This document shows, one piece after another, positions 25,236-33,618 of a DNA stretch of 64,000 bases. Within the stretch, counting starts at the first letter, position 1; the number at the start of each line of letters is the position of its first letter. The notes beneath the pieces are model-generated. The model saw only the letters and a program-made list of their open reading frames with translations, searched no databases and was not told the origin of the DNA. The position numbers were made by a program, and so were the translations under genes. Origin of the DNA: Chlamydia felis Fe/C-56 (GTDB lineage Bacteria > Chlamydiota > Chlamydiia > Chlamydiales > Chlamydiaceae); NCBI RefSeq assembly GCF_000009945.1, contig NC_007899.1:248001-312000 (forward strand). The letters run 5' to 3'.

Positions 25236-26702
25236 ATGACAAAGAAGCCAATATATTTATTATTAGCCACAGTGATGTTTTTAAGTGTTTCTATATTTCA
25301 TCCTGTAGGATTCGCCGCTGTGAAAAAAGATGCGCGGATGGCAGAAGTGCCTCAAGAGACGCTTTTAAAGGAGATTTCTGGAGGGTTTTCTAAAGTCGCA
25401 GAACAGGCAACTCCTGGTGTTGTTTATATCGAAAGCTTTCCAAAATGTAATCGTCCTGTAAATCCTGCTCCGGGACGTCGAGGACCTTATGACAATCCTT
25501 TTGATTATTTTAATGACGAGTTCTTTAATCGCTTTTTTGGTTTGCCTTCGCAAAAAGAACGTCCCATGTCTAAAGAGGCTGTTCGTGGTACAGGATTTAT
25601 AGTTTCTCCAGACGGTTATGTCGTTACTAATAATCACGTTGTTGAAGATGCTGGAAAGATTCATGTGACCCTACATGATGGTCAGAAATATCCTGCTAAG
25701 GTTATCGGCCTAGATCCTAAAACTGATTTAGCCGTTATTAAAATCAATGCGAATAAGCTTCCCCACCTTACTTTTGGGAATTCTGATAATTTGAAAGTCG
25801 GGGATTGGGCAATAGCTATCGGGAATCCTTTTGGGCTGCAAGCTACAGTTACCGTAGGGGTAATTAGTGCAAAAGGTAGAAATCAGTTGCATATTGCCGA
25901 TTTCGAAGATTTTATTCAGACAGATGCAGCTATTAACCCAGGAAACTCCGGGGGGCCCCTTCTCAATATCGATGGAGAAGTTATAGGAGTGAATACTGCT
26001 ATCGTAAGTGGTAGTGGAGGTTATATTGGTATCGGATTTGCTATTCCTAGTTTAATGGCTAAGAGAATCATAGATCAGCTTATTAGCGATGGTCAGGTAA
26101 TTCGTGGATTTTTAGGCGTGACTCTACAACCCATAGATGCTGAGCTCGCTGCTTGCTATAAACTAGACAAGGTATACGGAGCTCTAGTAACAGATGTTGT
26201 TAAAGGGTCTCCTGCACATAAAGCAGGATTAAAACAAGAAGATGTAATTATTGCCTATAATGGTAGGGAAGTAGAATCCCTCAGTGCTTTCCGTAACGCT
26301 ATTTCTTTAATGAATCCTAATACTCGTGTGTTGCTTAAAGTAGTTCGAGAAGGACAAGTTTTAGAAATTCCTGTTATTGTTTCTCAAGCACCCCAAGATG
26401 ATGGAGTCTCTGCTTTACAGCGTGTGGGTATTCGTGTACAAAATCTTAATGCAGAAACTGCTAAGAAATTAGGAATGGCGCCGGATAGTAAAGGCGTACT
26501 GATTGTTTCTGTTGAAGCCGGCTCTGTAGCTGGCTCTTCAGGAGTGGCTCCGGGACAACTTATCTTGGCCGTAAATAGACAGAAAGTATCCTCAGTAGAA
26601 GAGTTAAATTCTGTTTTAAAAGATGGAAATAACGAAAATATTCTTCTCATGGTCTCTCAAGGAGAGGTTATTCGCTTTATAGTGTTAAAACCAGAAGAAT
26701 AA
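25236..26702 (+). CDS. htrA: periplasmic serine protease/chaperone HtrA (DegP/DO)
   Basis: The protein is 488 residues from ATG 25236, chosen because AGGGAAAAAAGT precedes it and it gives a normal signal peptide (MTKKPIYLLLATVMFLSVS, cleavage near GFAA). The trypsin-like domain has the complete triad: His in VTNNHVVED, Asp in KTDLAVIKI, Ser in NPGNSGGPLL. Two PDZ domains follow (about 285-375 and 395-480). HtrA degrades or refolds damaged envelope proteins; chlamydial HtrA is known to be essential for replication. It corresponds to CT823. A strong terminator lies just after the gene. Confidence 0.96.
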   Translation: MTKKPIYLLLATVMFLSVSIFHPVGFAAVKKDARMAEVPQETLLKEISGGFSKVAEQATPGVVYIESFPKCNRPVNPAPGRRGPYDNPFDYFNDEFFNRFFGLPSQKERPMSKEAVRGTGFIVSPDGYVVTNNHVVEDAGKIHVTLHDGQKYPAKVIGLDPKTDLAVIKINANKLPHLTFGNSDNLKVGDWAIAIGNPFGLQATVTVGVISAKGRNQLHIADFEDFIQTDAAINPGNSGGPLLNIDGEVIGVNTAIVSGSGGYIGIGFAIPSLMAKRIIDQLISDGQVIRGFLGVTLQPIDAELAACYKLDKVYGALVTDVVKGSPAHKAGLKQEDVIIAYNGREVESLSAFRNAISLMNPNTRVLLKVVREGQVLEIPVIVSQAPQDDGVSALQRVGIRVQNLNAETAKKLGMAPDSKGVLIVSVEAGSVAGSSGVAPGQLILAVNRQKVSSVEELNSVLKDGNNENILLMVSQGEVIRFIVLKPEE

Positions 26703-26732
26703 ACTGAAATTTTTCAGCAGGTTTATCTTATA

Positions 26733-26761
26733 AAAGCACTCTTTTCAAGAGTGCTTTTTTT
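26733..26761. terminator. bidirectional terminator between htrA and M20 peptidase gene
   Basis: AAAAGCACTCTT (26733-26744), loop TTC, AAGAGTGCTTTT (26748-26759), then further T residues. The 12-bp perfect stem has A and T runs on both flanks, so it can stop transcription from htrA and from the convergent peptidase gene, whose stop codon abuts it. Confidence 0.85.
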
Positions 26762-28124
26762 ATGCTTTTCCTAATCTATCAAGAAGAAGACAAATAGAAA
26801 TAAAACCGTTTCTCATTTGCTCTAGGGAGAAGTTTTCCTCGGCAGCATGAATAGCGTCACTTAAATAGGAGGTTCCGCAAATGATAGGTTCTGTTTGAGA
26901 AACTTCACCTAGTAACGAAGCTATGGGAATAGTTGCCGCCATAAACAATCTAAGACAAGGCTCGTGATAAAGATCTGAATAAATTTCTTGTAATGCTAGA
27001 ACCACGGGTAAATTTGGAGAACTTCTCCAACCCGGAGAGCCGTCAAAAATCTCATAGGAAAATTTTAACGTGGGGGGAACAAGTTTTTCTAAATGCTGAA
27101 TAACCTGTTTGGCTACCTTTTGTGGATGTTGTTTGGGAACAAGCCTGCAAGAAAGATAGGCAGTAGCTTTTTGGGGAATGACAGTTTTAAATCCTGGTCC
27201 TGTATAACCTCCAGACAGTCCATTTATTTCCAAAGTGGGGTACAAACTTAAAGCTTCTTCAGCAGTAGTTGCAGGAGGATGTAGAGTAGGACGAAATCCT
27301 AAACTTTGCTCCCCATCTTGTAAAAGGTTATCTTTAGGCACATCACAATATTCGTCCTCTTGAGGGAGATGAAGGTCATCATAAAAACCTTCAACAGCAA
27401 TAGAGTTGTCGCTATGATATAGAGAGGCTAGCATGGTTGCTAGTGCTCTGTTGACATTATAGGCAATGCCGCCAAAAATCCCCGAATGCATGTCTTTGTT
27501 ACCTTCCTCCAAGATAACTTTCATAGTCACTAAACCTCGAGCTCCGATGCTAACAGAGGGCGATTTTGCAGAAGAAAAGCCTCCGTCAATAATTAGAAGG
27601 TAATCGGCTTTTAAGGTGTCTTTCTTTTCCTGAATAAGGGATTTTAATGCTGTGCTATTGCTTTCTTCTTCACCTTCTATAATCCAGGTAATATTCACAG
27701 GGAATCCTTTTCGGGATTGATAATAGTATTGAAGAGCTTTCCAGGTGTAAAAGCATTGCCCCTTATTATCAGAAACTCCTCGGGCAATCAGACGGTCTCC
27801 TTCTTGTCTCATGGTAAAGGGATCTCCTAGCCATCCGTCATTAATATCCGCAGGCTGGACATCATAGTGGTTATAAAGAAGTAGAGTCGGCTTCGTTGAA
27901 TCCAACTTACGGTAAGTTGCATAGATTATAGGAGGATGCCCAGGTTTTTCCCATAATTCTACGGAAAATATAGTTTTAAGATTGTCCACAAGGAAATCCG
28001 CACAACTTTGGCAATCAGCAAGGCATTCGGGGTCGGCAGATATAGAATGAAAATGAAGAAAATTTGAAAATTCCTTGAGAAATTGTTCGTAATGACTTTC
28101 AAAATAATCAAGATCATTGTTCAT
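26760..28124 (-). CDS. M20-family dipeptidase (DapE/ArgE/CPG2-like)
   Basis: A 454-residue zinc peptidase. Metal and catalytic motifs are visible: LLYNHYDVQP (His-x-Asp), RGVSDNKGQ (bridging Asp), EGEEESNS (catalytic Glu-Glu), MHSGIFGG in the lid domain and DAIHAAEE at the C-terminus (last His ligand). Its similarity is to the cytosolic peptidases acting on dipeptides and oligopeptides, rather than to succinyl-diaminopimelate desuccinylase specifically. AGGGGAAATT directly precedes ATG 28124. In C. trachomatis htrA and the M16 protease are adjacent in locus numbering (CT823, CT824), so this gene appears to be an addition or retention of this lineage. Confidence 0.88.
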   Translation of the reverse strand: MNNDLDYFESHYEQFLKEFSNFLHFHSISADPECLADCQSCADFLVDNLKTIFSVELWEKPGHPPIIYATYRKLDSTKPTLLLYNHYDVQPADINDGWLGDPFTMRQEGDRLIARGVSDNKGQCFYTWKALQYYYQSRKGFPVNITWIIEGEEESNSTALKSLIQEKKDTLKADYLLIIDGGFSSAKSPSVSIGARGLVTMKVILEEGNKDMHSGIFGGIAYNVNRALATMLASLYHSDNSIAVEGFYDDLHLPQEDEYCDVPKDNLLQDGEQSLGFRPTLHPPATTAEEALSLYPTLEINGLSGGYTGPGFKTVIPQKATAYLSCRLVPKQHPQKVAKQVIQHLEKLVPPTLKFSYEIFDGSPGWRSSPNLPVVLALQEIYSDLYHEPCLRLFMAATIPIASLLGEVSQTEPIICGTSYLSDAIHAAEENFSLEQMRNGFISICLLLDRLGKA

Positions 28125-28272
28125 AATTTCCCCTAGGAGTTATTGAAAATAATATCTAAGGTAACTTAACTTTGCTTTGCTGAAAAGCAGGAACATTATA
28201 GTGTAATTAGTACTATAGATTTAAAAAAGAAGGGAAACACCTAATGTTGCGTATTAGGGATTTGGACAGAGT

Positions 28273-31197
28273 ATGAAAGCTGGAGATACATATAGAAATT
28301 TTGTCGTTAAGTTAAGCCAGGATCTTCCTGAGATCGAAAGTAAACTGCTCGAGGTGGAACATAAACCCTCTGGCGTTTCTATTATGATGATTATCAATAA
28401 TGACGATGAAAATGTTTTCAATATCTGCTTCAGAACCTGCCCTCAAACTTCTAACGGCGTGGCTCACGTTTTAGAGCATATGGTGCTTTGCGGTTCCGAG
28501 AATTATCCGGTGCGAGATCCTTTCTTTTCGATGACTCGACGTAGTTTAAATACGTTTATGAATGCTTTCACTGGAGCAGATTTTACCTGTTATCCTGCAG
28601 CATCTCAAATTCCTGAAGATTTCTATAATTTACTTAGCGTGTACATAGACGCAGTTTTTCATCCTTTGCTTACTGAAAATAGTTTTTTACAAGAAGGATG
28701 GAGGTACGAACTTACCCCGGAAAATAATTTAACCTATACCGGTATAGTTTTTAATGAAATGAAAGGCGCGATGATGTCAGGAGAATCTCGGCTTTCAGAA
28801 GCATTAAATGCAGCCCTATTCCCATCCGTTACCTATGGAGTGAATTCTGGAGGAGATCCTAAGGATATCCTTTCGCTTTCTCATGAAAACGTGGTGGCGT
28901 TTCATCAGAGCCAATATACTTTTGGGCGTTGCCTATTTTATTTTTACGGAAACATTAAACCTTCAAGGCATTTAGATTTTCTTGAAGAAAAATTATTACG
29001 TCATGTTGGTAAGTTAGAAAAACAAACAGTGACTGTTCCCTTACAGAAGAGGTTTAAAGAGCCCGTAAGAAATATTCTTAAATATCCTTCAGACACTCAA
29101 GATCAAGATAAAGTTCTTTTTGGTTTATCTTGGTTAACATGCTCGATATTGGATCAGCAGGAGCTATTAGCTTTGCATGTTCTTGATGTTGTTCTTATGG
29201 GTACAGACGCTGCTCCTTTAAAATCCCGATTGTTAAAATCAGGATTTTGCAAACAAGCAGATATGGGAATTGATAGTGAGATTCGTGAAATTCCTATTAC
29301 TATTCTTTGTAAGGGTTGTTCTCATGGGGGCGCTCAGAAATTAGAGTCTTGGATTTTTGCTTGTTTAGAAGAGATCATAAGAGAAGGAATTCCTAATAAT
29401 CTTATAGAAGCTGCTGTGCACCAATTAGAACTAGCAAGAAAAGAAATCGCAGGGTATTCCTTGCCCTATGGATTATCGCTATTCTTCCGTTCAGGATTGT
29501 TACGCCAGCATGGGGGAAATGCTGAAGATGGATTGCGAATTCATAGTTTATTTTCAGACCTTCGAGAAAAGTTAAAACAACCCGATTACCTTCCAAAACT
29601 TATTAGAAAGTATTTCTTAGATAATACACATTTTGCTCGCGTGATAATGCTTCCTGATGCTGATCTGATTTCTATGGAGAATCAAGAAGAGCTTTTGCGC
29701 CTTAAAGAAACCCAAGAGAAGCTTTCCCCAGAGAACATAGAAAAAATACGTCTTACTTCTAAAGTTTTAGAAGAATATCAATCTCAGAATGAAGATTTAG
29801 ATAGAATTCTTCCGAATTTTTCTTTGGATAAAGTTCCAAATTCGGGAAAAGAGTTTCCTTTGGTTAAAAAAAATGTTTCTCATGGAGAAGTTCTTCATCA
29901 CGATTGTTTTACTAACGATTTGATTTTCGCAGAATTAGTGATGGATCTTCCCTCTTTATCTGTTGAAGAGCTTCCTTGGTTACGTCTTCTTGTTTTCCTA
30001 ATGTTACAGTTGGGATGTGGAGGGAGATCTTATAAGGAACAGTTGGAATTTCTTCTAGAGCATACCGGTGGTATGGATGTTTCTTATGAATTTTCTCCAC
30101 ATGCAAATAAAAATACTGTGCTATCACCTTCTGTAGGTATTCGAGGAAAAGCGTTAGCATCGAAAGCTGATAAGCTATTTCAAGTTATGGGAGATACTCT
30201 AACGAGCATTGATTTCACAGACGTTCCCAGAATCAAAGAGCTGCTTATGCAGCATAATGAAGCTCTGACAAATAGCGTGCGCAATAGTCCTATGGGTTAT
30301 GCTGTCAGTATGGCTTGTATGGATAAATCTATAGCGGCAACTATGTCTTATTTAGCTTCTGGTTTGCCTTATGTAGATAAAATCCGCGATCTGACAAATA
30401 ATTTTGATAAGGAAGTAGATAACGTTATTGGTATTTTACAATCCTTATATGAAAAATGCTTCTTCGGTAAGCGTCAGTTAATTCTTAGCGTCAGTAATGC
30501 AAACTACAATCATTTACATGAGAATAATTTTTACGGTATTTTAGATATTGAGGGGCGACAGATCGAGCCTTGGGTAAATCCTTCCACAGATGTTTTCCTA
30601 AACTCTCAGGGGTTGTATATACCTGCTCGAGCAGCCTTTAATGCTCTAGCTTTTCCCATAGGAGATTTGTCCTATGATCATCCAGATGCTGCGGCGCTTA
30701 CCGTAGCTGCGGAAATTCTTGATAACACTGTTTTACATACAAAAATCCGAGAACAAGGCGGAGCCTATGGGTCCGGAGCTACCGTTAACCTGGGCAGAGG
30801 AGCGTTTTATTGTTATAGTTATCGCGATCCCGCAATTTTTGGTACCCATCAAGCGTTCCTTCACGGTATTGATGAAATTTCTAAAGGAAATTTCTCAAAT
30901 AAAGATATTCATGAAGGAGTTCTTGATGTTGTCCAAAATTTAGATTCTCCAATAGCTCCCGGAAGTCGTGCGTCTACAGGATATTACAGATTAAGATGTG
31001 GAAGGGTTCCAGCTTTACGACAGGCGTTTCGTAGGGCCGTTCTTAATGTGACGGAAGAGCAAATCTGTTCTGTAACGAAGAAATACCTGAAAGATTCTAT
31101 TGATCAAACGACATTCATTTCCTTCGCTGGAAAAGATATGCTTCAAGATAATGCGTCGAACTTTGAGCAAGAATTGCCCATAAAGTCTGCTTTATAG
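28273..31197 (+). CDS. M16C zinc metalloprotease (insulinase/presequence-protease type)
   Basis: A 974-residue clamshell peptidase. The inverted zinc motif HVLEH lies at residues 65-69, with the distal Glu ligand in VFNEMKGAM. The C-terminal half contains the M16C-associated region and the EQGGAYGSG substrate-binding motif of the inactive half (about residues 826-834). This is the family of mitochondrial PreP/Cym1 and falcilysin, which degrade unstructured peptides up to about 65 residues. No signal peptide is seen, so it is probably cytosolic or secreted by another route. It corresponds to CT824. It converges on rmuC with two bases between stop codons. Confidence 0.92.
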   Translation: MKAGDTYRNFVVKLSQDLPEIESKLLEVEHKPSGVSIMMIINNDDENVFNICFRTCPQTSNGVAHVLEHMVLCGSENYPVRDPFFSMTRRSLNTFMNAFTGADFTCYPAASQIPEDFYNLLSVYIDAVFHPLLTENSFLQEGWRYELTPENNLTYTGIVFNEMKGAMMSGESRLSEALNAALFPSVTYGVNSGGDPKDILSLSHENVVAFHQSQYTFGRCLFYFYGNIKPSRHLDFLEEKLLRHVGKLEKQTVTVPLQKRFKEPVRNILKYPSDTQDQDKVLFGLSWLTCSILDQQELLALHVLDVVLMGTDAAPLKSRLLKSGFCKQADMGIDSEIREIPITILCKGCSHGGAQKLESWIFACLEEIIREGIPNNLIEAAVHQLELARKEIAGYSLPYGLSLFFRSGLLRQHGGNAEDGLRIHSLFSDLREKLKQPDYLPKLIRKYFLDNTHFARVIMLPDADLISMENQEELLRLKETQEKLSPENIEKIRLTSKVLEEYQSQNEDLDRILPNFSLDKVPNSGKEFPLVKKNVSHGEVLHHDCFTNDLIFAELVMDLPSLSVEELPWLRLLVFLMLQLGCGGRSYKEQLEFLLEHTGGMDVSYEFSPHANKNTVLSPSVGIRGKALASKADKLFQVMGDTLTSIDFTDVPRIKELLMQHNEALTNSVRNSPMGYAVSMACMDKSIAATMSYLASGLPYVDKIRDLTNNFDKEVDNVIGILQSLYEKCFFGKRQLILSVSNANYNHLHENNFYGILDIEGRQIEPWVNPSTDVFLNSQGLYIPARAAFNALAFPIGDLSYDHPDAAALTVAAEILDNTVLHTKIREQGGAYGSGATVNLGRGAFYCYSYRDPAIFGTHQAFLHGIDEISKGNFSNKDIHEGVLDVVQNLDSPIAPGSRASTGYYRLRCGRVPALRQAFRRAVLNVTEEQICSVTKKYLKDSIDQTTFISFAGKDMLQDNASNFEQELPIKSAL

Positions 31198-31199
31198 AT

Positions 31200-32441
31200 T
31201 TAAAGCCTGTCCTCTTGCAATAGAGGATCTTCTATTAAATTAGCTTCTTGTTCTTCGCTACTTGGAAGAAAAGATGTGGCAGGATTATGAATGGGAATTG
31301 GGTCTTCTATTTTGTGTAAAGAGGATGATAATTCTAAATCTTCGAATTTCCTTAAGGTGGGTAAGATCCTATGCTGTAAGCTAGATGACATATCATTGTA
31401 GCTTTGCACAGCATTATTCAGATTTTTCCCAATCTTATGAAAATGATTGAAAACCACATGTAAGCGATGATGTAGTTCTTTTCCTAATTTCCCTATTTCT
31501 TGAATTTGTTTTTGTAGGTTTTCCTGTTTCCATGTGTGGGCCACGGTTTTCAGTAATGCCAGTAATGTGAGAGGCCCGGATAGAATGACATTAGAAGTCG
31601 CAGCAACATCAATAAGTTCGGGAGCAATTCTTAGGGCATCATTAAAAATGCTTTCTCCCGGTAAGAAAAGAATCACAAATTCCGGAGAATGATGAAATTT
31701 TTCCCAGTAACTTTTTGATTTTAGCGTTTTGATATGATCTTTGATTTTCCCTACAAGATCGGATTTATCAGAAGCATCTTGGGAAAAATATGTGTCAGAA
31801 AACGGTGCTTTGGAATCAATAATCAAACAGCGCTCATGTGGAAGGCGAATGATCATATCAGCACGAGCTGAACCTTGAGCATCGGTTGCTTGCGTTTCGT
31901 AATCACAGTACTTCAGCATCCCAGAAAGTTCTAGAATTCTCTCTAATTGAATCTCTCCCCAGCGACCTCGCGATCCTGGATGTTTTAAGATGTCCGTAAG
32001 AGCTTGCGTTTCTTTTTCAAGTTTTTTCTCGGCTGCAAGGAGATGGGTAATTTGTTCTTTTAAGGAGCCACGGTCCTCAGCATGCTTAGTCTCAAAAGTT
32101 TCTAAGTTTTGTTTAAAAGCGGTCAGCGTAGCTTGAACTGGTGTTAATATAGATTCTATGGTTTTGGATTTTTCAGAAAAGTAGCTCTGCGTTTCTTCTT
32201 TCATCTCTTTGATAAGAGATTGTGAAGATACTGCCAACTTATTACTGAAATCTTCCATAAGTTGTTCTTGGCGACGTGATAGATCCAAAGAACTTTTCAG
32301 TAGTTTGTTCTCATATTCCAAGTTTCTCCTTAATTCGAAAAGAGAAGACTCTCGTTTGCGATAATAAAGAGAGGCTAAATATCCACCGAAGCCAAAGCTC
32401 AGGAGAGCAATAGTGATATGAGTTATGGAAATGTCTATCAT
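31200..32441 (-). CDS. rmuC: RmuC-family DNA recombination protein
   Basis: The protein is 413 residues from ATG 32441, whose ATG overlaps the TGA of pssA (ATGA), indicating translational coupling; the frame is open further upstream to 32507. An N-terminal membrane helix (ITHITIALLSFGFGGYLASL) is followed by coiled coil (about 30-150) and the RmuC nuclease-like domain with GSRGRWGEIQLERILEL and IIDSKAPF. RmuC limits inversions at short inverted repeats in E. coli; its biochemical activity is inferred. CT825 equivalent. Confidence 0.9.
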   Translation of the reverse strand: MIDISITHITIALLSFGFGGYLASLYYRKRESSLFELRRNLEYENKLLKSSLDLSRRQEQLMEDFSNKLAVSSQSLIKEMKEETQSYFSEKSKTIESILTPVQATLTAFKQNLETFETKHAEDRGSLKEQITHLLAAEKKLEKETQALTDILKHPGSRGRWGEIQLERILELSGMLKYCDYETQATDAQGSARADMIIRLPHERCLIIDSKAPFSDTYFSQDASDKSDLVGKIKDHIKTLKSKSYWEKFHHSPEFVILFLPGESIFNDALRIAPELIDVAATSNVILSGPLTLLALLKTVAHTWKQENLQKQIQEIGKLGKELHHRLHVVFNHFHKIGKNLNNAVQSYNDMSSSLQHRILPTLRKFEDLELSSSLHKIEDPIPIHNPATSFLPSSEEQEANLIEDPLLQEDRL

Positions 32442-33244
32442 TGGCGTTTCTTTTTCCCTTGATACGTGATTGCAAAAATAGGGAACACTGCAAAAACATA
32501 TAACCAAGAAACCAAGAAAAATACTTCGGTAAAGTGATCAACAAGGCCGAGGAAAAATAAACAAGCAACCAACCCTGTAGTAACAACAAGTAAAAACGAG
32601 GAAACTTTAAAGCGCAGGTTTTTAATTCCCGGAAATTTCCAAGGGGAGATCATAAGACTTCCAATGAAAAGTAGGCCTAAAGAAATCAAAACAACGCGCA
32701 CCTGTACAGGTAAGATTGTTGAGAAATTAGAAGCTATAAATAAAGCTAAAGACACAACGCAAGCTGCAGCTGCCGGAATAGGCAAACCAATGAAACAAGA
32801 ATGCCGAGGCGAATCCGCAGTTTTTTTAGAAAATAGATTATAACGGACTAATCTTAACACGCCGCATAGAGAGTAAATAATTGCAGTTACTAGAAGAAGA
32901 GAAGAAAAAAACCCTCCAGCGCACGCGCCATCAAGACTCTTAATTGCAATAAGTGGAGGAGCTATTCCAAATGTCACAGCATCGGAGAGAGAGTCGAACT
33001 GCGCTCCGAAAGCGCTTTCTGCTTTCATAATGCGAGCAATAGCGCCGTCGGAAAAATCTGCAATCATTGCACTGATCAACAAAAGCGAAAGCCCCTGTAG
33101 ACGATGCAATAGTTCTACAGAAGATGATGTCTTTAAAACACTTTTAAAAATAATAAAAAGACCACAACAAAGGCCAAAAGCGGTGATAGCATTAGGAGTC
33201 ACTACACGGCGCTTGCCTCGGATTTCTGGTTCCAATTCTGCCAT
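32438..33244 (-). CDS. pssA: CDP-diacylglycerol-serine O-phosphatidyltransferase
   Basis: It makes phosphatidylserine from CDP-diacylglycerol and serine, the precursor of phosphatidylethanolamine. The 268 residues form a polytopic membrane protein with the full CDP-alcohol phosphotransferase signature DFSDGAIAR-x8-G-AQFDSLSD (residues about 63-86). About seven hydrophobic segments follow. It overlaps rmuC by four bases. CT826 equivalent. Confidence 0.93.
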   Translation of the reverse strand: MAELEPEIRGKRRVVTPNAITAFGLCCGLFIIFKSVLKTSSSVELLHRLQGLSLLLISAMIADFSDGAIARIMKAESAFGAQFDSLSDAVTFGIAPPLIAIKSLDGACAGGFFSSLLLVTAIIYSLCGVLRLVRYNLFSKKTADSPRHSCFIGLPIPAAAACVVSLALFIASNFSTILPVQVRVVLISLGLLFIGSLMISPWKFPGIKNLRFKVSSFLLVVTTGLVACLFFLGLVDHFTEVFFLVSWLYVFAVFPIFAITYQGKKKRQ

Positions 33245-33389
33245 GAGAATTCCGGAAGTTCGTTACGGCCTTAGCATAATACATTCATCTAAAATCAACA
33301 AGTTTTTGCCGAAAAGATCATCGGATATCTAAGTTGAAAAAAGCTCCTCAGAAGCACATTTTTTTCCGGAGAATGACAGTACTTTTCAA

Positions 33390-33418
33390 TTGCATGAAAC
33401 GCTGTCTATTCCTATATA
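33390..33418 (+). promoter_or_regulatory. sigma66-type promoter of nrdAB
   Basis: TTGCAT (33390-33395) and TATATA (33413-33418) with a 17-base spacer, giving a leader of about 190 bases before nrdA. The first NrdR-like box overlaps the -10 element, the geometry expected for repression by occlusion. Confidence 0.5.
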
Positions 33419-33456
33419 TGGTATACAAGCACATAATGTTTCACTACATATTGGGT
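33409..33456 (+). promoter_or_regulatory. nrdR box: tandem NrdR-box-like operators
   Basis: Two 16-base sites, TTCCTATATATGGTAT (33409-33424) and TCACTACATATTGGGT (33441-33456), match ACACWATATATWGTGT at about 11 and 13 of 16 positions. They start 32 bp apart, that is three helical turns, the spacing typical of NrdR box pairs. NrdR is an ATP-cone repressor that senses dATP; a chlamydial NrdR controlling nrdAB has been reported in C. trachomatis. The gene for it is not in this window. Confidence 0.6.
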
Positions 33457-33618
33457 TTTCTAGAAGAATCGCTTTCTAGAAAAGGGAGAGTTTTTTCTAA
33501 GTTTTTTGATATTAAACTGCGATGGATTTCTGAACTCCCCCGAAGTGTTTAGTCGAATTTCGTTATTGCTTAGAAATACTTATTTTTAATCGAAAATACA
33601 GCTGATAGGGGATGACAT

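Larger units (their letters stand above)
33245..33618. other. 374-base divergent region upstream of pssA and nrdA
   Basis: It holds the nrdA promoter and two NrdR-box-like sites (33390-33456). A 72-codon frame starting at a TTG (33334) spans these sites and is judged non-coding. Confidence 0.5.

Noticed and set aside
33334-33552. 72-codon plus-strand frame upstream of nrdA
   Set aside because: It starts with TTG without a ribosome binding site and spans the nrdAB promoter and the NrdR-like operators.
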